DNA of 64,000 bases from Deltaproteobacteria bacterium (GTDB lineage: Bacteria > Desulfobacterota > Binatia > Binatales > Binataceae). The stretch covers positions 24,734 through 88,733 of the forward strand of contig JAKAVC010000138.1 in assembly GCA_021817345.1 (NCBI GenBank). The letters are read 5' to 3'. This document shows, one piece after another, positions 59,029 to 64,000 of this stretch (position 1 is its first letter; each line of letters starts with the position of its first letter). The translations under genes and the position numbers were made by a program. The notes beneath the pieces were generated by a model. It worked only from the letters and a program-made list of their open reading frames with translations, did not search any database and was not told the origin of the DNA.

Positions 59029-59391
59029 ATGAACAGAGCGAGAAAGCCGGTGCGAATAGTGCCCAAGGGATGGGGCCGAGAGGTCTGGATCGCCAACGGT
59101 GAGCTCTACTGCGGCAAGATTCTCGAAATAAATAAGGGAAAGCGCTGTTCGCTCCACTTCCACAAGCTGAAGACTGAGTCCTTTTACCTGCGGGCGGGCC
59201 GGCTCAAAGTCAGAATCAAGGAATCACCGGAAGCCGCCGTGCTTGAGGAGTTCGAACTGGTCGCCGGCGAGTGCATGGACATTCCCCCCGGACTGGTTCA
59301 TCAGATGGAAGCGCTCGAAGATGCCGAGCTTTACGAGTTTTCGACCCAGCATTTCGACAGCGACTCGCATCGCCTGGTACGCGGGGACTGA
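59029..59391 (+). CDS. Cupin (mannose-6-phosphate isomerase type II-like)
   Basis: GWGREVWIANGELYCGKILEINKGKRCSLHFHKLKTESFYLRAGRLKVRI; CMDIPPGLVHQMEAL. Confidence 0.88.
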   Translation: MNRARKPVRIVPKGWGREVWIANGELYCGKILEINKGKRCSLHFHKLKTESFYLRAGRLKVRIKESPEAAVLEEFELVAGECMDIPPGLVHQMEALEDAELYEFSTQHFDSDSHRLVRGD

Positions 59392-59526
59392 TGCGATGGG
59401 GCGGACGGTTTCGACCAGCCGGTTTTGCGAATCGTCAGTTGGAGCTCTGCGGGACGTTCGCGCGCTCAGCCTTGGGTAGTTTCACCGCGGCGGGTTTCAA
59501 GGCCGGCGCGGAGTGAGCGAGGAACT

Positions 59527-60543
59527 GTGGGAAAAGTCGCACTGATAACGGGCGTGACGGGGCAAGACGGATCGTACCTGGCCGAATTGCTCATCTCCAA
59601 GGGTTACGCGGTCCACGGCATGGTCCGGCGAAGCTCGAGTTTCGCAACCGGACGAATCGACCATATGCGCCGCAGTTTCGAGCCCGGCAAGCAGCGGTTG
59701 GAACTGCATTACGGCGATATGGGCGATGCGACCGGGCTGCGCGGAATAATCGAGAAGGTCCAGCCGGATGAAGTTTACAATCTCGCCGCGCAGTCGCACG
59801 TAAGGATTTCCTTCGATCAGCCCGAGTATACGGCCGACGTCGTCGGACTCGGAGTGCTCCGCCTGCTAGAGGCAATCCGGGATTATAACCAGCGGCACAA
59901 TCGCGCGATTCGTTTCTATCAGGCCGGCTCCTCCGAGATGTTCGGCAAGGTGGCGGAGGTTCCACAAAGGGAAACGACGCCGTTTCATCCGCGCAGCCCG
60001 TACGCGTGCGCGAAGGCTTACGCGCACTGGCAGACCGTGAATTATCGCGAGGCTTACGGACTGTTCGCGGTCAACGGGATTCTGTTCAATCACGAATCGC
60101 CGCGGCGCGGCGAAAATTTCGTCACCCGCAAGATCACGCGAAGCGCGGCGCGCATCAAGGTCGGCCTGCAGCAGAAGCTCATGCTCGGCAACCTCGACGC
60201 CAAGCGCGATTGGGGATTCGCCGGAGACTACGTGGAAGCGATGTGGATGATGATGCAGCAGCCGGAGCCGGGCGATTATGTGATCGCGACGGGCGAGACG
60301 CACTCGGTGCGCGAGTTTCTCGATCTCGCCTTCGATCGTCTGAAGCTCGACTGGCGTGAGCTGGTTGGCGTCGATCCTCGCTACATGCGGCCCTCGGAGG
60401 TCGACATCCTGTGCGGCGATTCGAGCAAAGCGCGCAGCCTGCTAGGCTGGAAGCCGCGGGTCAGTTTCGAGGAGTTGGTTGCGATGATGGTCGACGCGGA
60501 CCTCGAGTTGGCGCAGATGGAACTCAGGAGCCGTGGACTTTGA
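59527..60543 (+). CDS. gmd: GDP-mannose 4,6-dehydratase
   Basis: GTG start; [60 protein letters not shown]. Confidence 0.95.
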   Translation: MGKVALITGVTGQDGSYLAELLISKGYAVHGMVRRSSSFATGRIDHMRRSFEPGKQRLELHYGDMGDATGLRGIIEKVQPDEVYNLAAQSHVRISFDQPEYTADVVGLGVLRLLEAIRDYNQRHNRAIRFYQAGSSEMFGKVAEVPQRETTPFHPRSPYACAKAYAHWQTVNYREAYGLFAVNGILFNHESPRRGENFVTRKITRSAARIKVGLQQKLMLGNLDAKRDWGFAGDYVEAMWMMMQQPEPGDYVIATGETHSVREFLDLAFDRLKLDWRELVGVDPRYMRPSEVDILCGDSSKARSLLGWKPRVSFEELVAMMVDADLELAQMELRSRGL

Positions 60544-60635
60544 GATTTCCGGCCGATTCAGCATAGCGACCTGTCGATATGCGAAAACCAACTGTTGCAC
60601 GTACAGTCCTTCTTTGCTTCTTTGCGATGGACGCT

Positions 60636-60734
60636 TGACCGACTAACCGTGGGTCGGTCAGTCGGTCAAAATCTTCCTTTGCGCGTTGCGCGTCGAGTTG
60701 ACTCAAGCTCCTATATATTCTGACCTCTCGGTCA
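60636..60734. promoter_or_regulatory. Two TGACC/GGTCA inverted repeats upstream of the YjbQ-family gene
   Basis: TTGACCGACT-N14-AGTCGGTCAA (60636-60669, perfect 10-bp arms) and TGACC-TCTC-GGTCA (60721-60734). Confidence 0.6.
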
Positions 60735-60762
60735 ATTTGCAGCAGTCCTTGAGGCGTACGAC

Positions 60763-61377
60763 ATGAACACATTCTATCCTTCTCCCAAGATTGCGCCGCG
60801 GATCATCAGTTCCGGCTCGCGGCACTCGATACTGCTGTCCGACGTTATCTTCAAAGTTCGGAGCGAAGAGCCGATCGAGTTTATCGATCTTACCGATCAG
60901 ATAAACCGCCATCTCCTGGAACACGGGATCCGCAATGGCACGGCGACGGTCTTTTCACGCCACACCACCGCGGCGATCAAGATCAACGAGGCCGAGGAGC
61001 TTCTCCTCGAGGACTTCAAGCAGATGCTGCGCCGGCTGTGCCCGGTCGAGCACGACTACCATCATAACGATATGAGCCGCCGCAAGCCTCCGATCGCTCC
61101 CGACGAACGTCCCAACGCGCACTCGCACTGCATGCATCTGCTGCTTTCGACGAGCGAGACGGTTCCCGTCGTCGAATCGAAACTGGCGCTCGGCACCTGG
61201 CAGCGGATCTTCATGGTTGAGCTCGACGGTCCGCGCGAGCGCGAGGTGCACCTGCGATGCCATAGCTATCTCGCTCCCGGATTCGAGCTGGAAATCCCGG
61301 CCAACGGTAACGGCAACGGCCACGGCGCCCGCAGTGGCGGCTTTACCGAGCCGTACCGAAACGGCGGCGCGAAGTAG
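60763..61377 (+). CDS. YjbQ/UPF0047-family protein (secondary thiamine-phosphate synthase type)
   Basis: GTATVFSRHTTAAIKINEAEELLLEDFKQMLRRLCP; NAHSHCMHLLLSTSETVPVVESKLALGTWQRIFMVELDGPREREV. Confidence 0.92.
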   Translation: MNTFYPSPKIAPRIISSGSRHSILLSDVIFKVRSEEPIEFIDLTDQINRHLLEHGIRNGTATVFSRHTTAAIKINEAEELLLEDFKQMLRRLCPVEHDYHHNDMSRRKPPIAPDERPNAHSHCMHLLLSTSETVPVVESKLALGTWQRIFMVELDGPREREVHLRCHSYLAPGFELEIPANGNGNGHGARSGGFTEPYRNGGAK

Positions 61378-61397
61378 CGGCCGCCGCGCGCGGCCGC

Positions 61398-64000
61398 TCA
61401 CGCAGCCGCCGCGTCGAGTTCCTTCTCAAGACGCTCGACATCCGCCGGTGAAAGGCTGAAGTAACGCGCCTCCGGATGGTGAAAGACGAGCGCGCTGACC
61501 GAGCTTTCCGGGTCCATCATGCAGCCGTCGGTCAAACGCAGGCCGATGTCCTGCTTCTCCACTTCCAACAGCCGGAAGAGCGCGCGCTGATCTTCGAGCC
61601 GCGGGCAGGCGGGATACCCGAAGGAAAACCGCTTGCCGTGGTAGTGCGCCTGGAAGAGATCTTTTTTCGAGATTCCGGGCGGATCGCCGATTCCCCACAT
61701 CTGCCGAATCTTCTTGTGGAGCAATTCGGCGAACGCTTCGGCGCCTTCGAGCGCCAGCACCTGCAGAATATGCGAGCGCAGGTAGTCGCCGCTTTCCTTC
61801 CATCGCTCGGCGAGCGCGCGCACCCCCGGTCCGATCGTCGTTACGAACATGGCTAGGTAATCGAGCCGTCCCGATTCGCGCGGCGCAATATAATCGGCAA
61901 GGCATAGATAAGGCGGATCACTCTGACGGCCGAAGGTGAAGCTTTCCAGCACGGTTTTGCCGTCGGGGCTGAGAATCATCACGACCCGTTCGCCGTCGGA
62001 CTGCGCGGGGAAGAACTTGTAGAGCGCATTTGCCGCGATATCCTCGCGCGCAAACATCTCCTGCTCCACGCTTTCGACCGCGGCCCTGAGTTCGCGGGCC
62101 TTCGCGTCGCCAGCCGCAAGCGCCTGCTCGAAATTTTTGAACCCAAGATGGCGCGTATAGAGCATCACCGGGTTTATGTACTCGAAAATTTCACCAAGGT
62201 CGTGATTCCTGATGACGTGGAGCTTGAGGTCCGGGGGAAGCGGGATTTCCACATCGCGCCGGACCGACGAGCGCGCCGCAGGTTTGCGGGCGCCGTTCGC
62301 CGGCGCCTTCGCCGCGCCGGCGAGCAGCTTTCTGGTCTCCTCCTCCAGCCTCAGGCGAAGCGACTCGCGCGACTCGCGATCCATGATCTGGTTTGCGAGC
62401 TCCAGCCCCGCCATCGCGTCGTTCGCGTAAACGACCAGCCCGTCGTACTCCGGCGCGATCTTCATCCGCGTGAAGCGGTTCGAGAGCGCCGCGCCGCCGA
62501 CCAGGATCGGGCATCCGATTCCCGCCGACTTCAGGTCCTGCGCCGTCGCGACCATCATCTGCGCCGACTTGACCAGAAGCCCGGAAAGCCCGATCGCGTC
62601 GGGCCGATGCTCCCGGTACGCCTTGATCAGCTCCTCGGGCGGCACCTTTATTCCGAGGTTGATGATCCGGTAGCCGTTGTTGCTCAGAATGATATCGACG
62701 AGGTTCTTGCCGATGTCGTGAACGTCGCCCTTGACGGTGGCAAGGATTATCCGCCCGCGCGTCAGGCTCTCGGCCTTCTCCATGTGCGGTTCGAGATAGG
62801 CGACCGCGGCCTTCATCGCTTCGGCCGATTGCAGCACCTCGGCGACGATCATCTGGTTGGCGTTGAACAGCCGTCCGACCTCGTCCATCCCCTTCATCAG
62901 CGGGCCGTTGATAATCTCGAGCGGCGCCATCGTCTTGAGCGCCTCATCGAGATCCTCGTGGAGGCCGTCCTTCGAGCCTTCCAGGATGTGGAGCGCAAGG
63001 CGCTCGTTAAGCGGGAGCGAGCGATGCTGTTCGACGGTCTTTTCGGTCTTGCGCGCGCGAAAGTACGCCGCAAACGCGGCTATCGGATCGTCGCCGCGCC
63101 ACCAGATCAGATCCTCGGCGAGACGGCGCTCCTGTTCGGGAATCGACGGATAGCGCTGGAGCTTCTCGGAGTTGACGATCGCGAGATCGAGCCCCGCCTG
63201 CACGCAATGGTACAGCATCACGGCGTTCAGCACCTCGCGTCCCGCCTCGGGCAGGCCGAACGACACGTTCGAGATGCCGAGTATGGTGCGCGCCCGCGGC
63301 ATCGCCGCCTTGATCAGACGGATGCCCTCGATCGTTTCGACGCCCGAGCCGATATAGTTGCGATCTCCGGTGCCGACCGGAAAAACGAGCGGGTCGAAAA
63401 TGATGTCCTCGGGCTCGACGCCGTAGTTTTCGGTGAGAAGCCGGTAGGAGCGTTCGGCGATGGCGAGCTTTCGCTCGCGGGTTATCGCCTGCGCCTGCTG
63501 CTTGTCCTCGTCGATACATCCGACGACCAGCGCCGCGCCGTATCTGCGCGCGATCGGCACCACGCGCCGAAACCGTTCCTCGCCGTCTTCGAGATTGATC
63601 GAGTTGATTATTGACTTGCCGGGCGTGCGCTTGAGCGCTTCCTCGATAACCGCCGCGTCGGTCGAATCGATCACCAGCGGCACCTTGACCTTCTTGACCA
63701 GGAGTTCGAGAAACCGCGTCACGTCGGCGACTTCGTTGCGGTCAGGGTCCTGCAGGCAAACGTCAAGGACGTGCGCTCCCTTGCGCACCTGCGAGCGTCC
63801 GACTTCCGCTGCTTCCTCGAACTTGCCCTCGGCGACAAGCCGCTTGAACTTGCGGCTGCCGAGCACGTTGGTCCGTTCGCCGACCACGACCGGGCGGGTG
63901 CTGTCGTCGATTACCAGGCTTTCGATTCCGCTGACGACCGAGCGCCGGAGCGAGGAGAGCTGGCGCGGCCGTTTGCCCGCGAGCGCCTCGGCGAGAAGCC
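61398..64000 (-). CDS. metH: Cobalamin-dependent methionine synthase (5' end beyond the right edge)
   Basis: VVGERTNVLGSRKFKRLV pterin domain; GRIILATVKGDVHDIGKNLVDIILSNNGYRIINLG B12 domain; RFSFGYPACPRLEDQRALFRLLEVEK reactivation domain. Confidence 0.97.
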   Translation of the reverse strand, partial: LLAEALAGKRPRQLSSLRRSVVSGIESLVIDDSTRPVVVGERTNVLGSRKFKRLVAEGKFEEAAEVGRSQVRKGAHVLDVCLQDPDRNEVADVTRFLELLVKKVKVPLVIDSTDAAVIEEALKRTPGKSIINSINLEDGEERFRRVVPIARRYGAALVVGCIDEDKQQAQAITRERKLAIAERSYRLLTENYGVEPEDIIFDPLVFPVGTGDRNYIGSGVETIEGIRLIKAAMPRARTILGISNVSFGLPEAGREVLNAVMLYHCVQAGLDLAIVNSEKLQRYPSIPEQERRLAEDLIWWRGDDPIAAFAAYFRARKTEKTVEQHRSLPLNERLALHILEGSKDGLHEDLDEALKTMAPLEIINGPLMKGMDEVGRLFNANQMIVAEVLQSAEAMKAAVAYLEPHMEKAESLTRGRIILATVKGDVHDIGKNLVDIILSNNGYRIINLGIKVPPEELIKAYREHRPDAIGLSGLLVKSAQMMVATAQDLKSAGIGCPILVGGAALSNRFTRMKIAPEYDGLVVYANDAMAGLELANQIMDRESRESLRLRLEEETRKLLAGAAKAPANGARKPAARSSVRRDVEIPLPPDLKLHVIRNHDLGEIFEYINPVMLYTRHLGFKNFEQALAAGDAKARELRAAVESVEQEMFAREDIAANALYKFFPAQSDGERVVMILSPDGKTVLESFTFGRQSDPPYLCLADYIAPRESGRLDYLAMFVTTIGPGVRALAERWKESGDYLRSHILQVLALEGAEAFAELLHKKIRQMWGIGDPPGISKKDLFQAHYHGKRFSFGYPACPRLEDQRALFRLLEVEKQDIGLRLTDGCMMDPESSVSALVFHHPEARYFSLSPADVERLEKELDAAAA

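Noticed and set aside
62148-63614. 488-aa plus-strand ORF antisense to metH
   Set aside because: Shadow ORF opposite a strongly supported conserved gene.

Overview
High-GC bacterial chromosomal window, gene-dense, with about 50 supportable genes. No rRNA, tRNA, CRISPR array or intact mobile element was recognised. Main blocks, left to right: (i) a Fur/PerR-like regulator fragment divergent from katG; (ii) a divergent arsM/arsR pair; (iii) an EtfB-EtfA fusion gene and a BtuFCD/Hmu-type importer operon; (iv) assorted metabolism genes (HAD hydrolase, metallophosphoesterase, hydantoinase-like amidohydrolase, SDR, glutamine amidotransferase, two MFS transporters, acyl-CoA dehydrogenase, porin); (v) an NtrC-type two-component system with a lipoprotein; (vi) a tightly packed 15-gene exopolysaccharide (EPS) operon on the minus strand (about 43.2 to 25.8 kb), including an O-antigen-ligase/lysozyme-like fusion, a Walker-A-degenerate CpsD-like protein and an ExeA-like ATPase with a C-terminal LysM domain; (vii) a decayed region (43.6-44.1 kb) with a broken copy of the same lysozyme-like domain and a possible transposase scrap; (viii) an RND efflux operon ending in a DUF2892 gene; (ix) a Fur - rubrerythrin - Fe-S oxidoreductase - DUF3501 peroxide-defence block; (x) a DUF1302 outer-membrane protein, then a NusG-like factor, lipoprotein, cupin and gmd cluster; (xi) YjbQ and the 3' part of metH. 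The most notable items are the polymerase/lysozyme fusion with its decayed homologue beyond the other end of the EPS operon, the EtfBA fusion, the kinase-dead CpsD-like protein, and several perfect inverted repeats in promoter regions. Family calls come from reading protein motifs; no database search was run.
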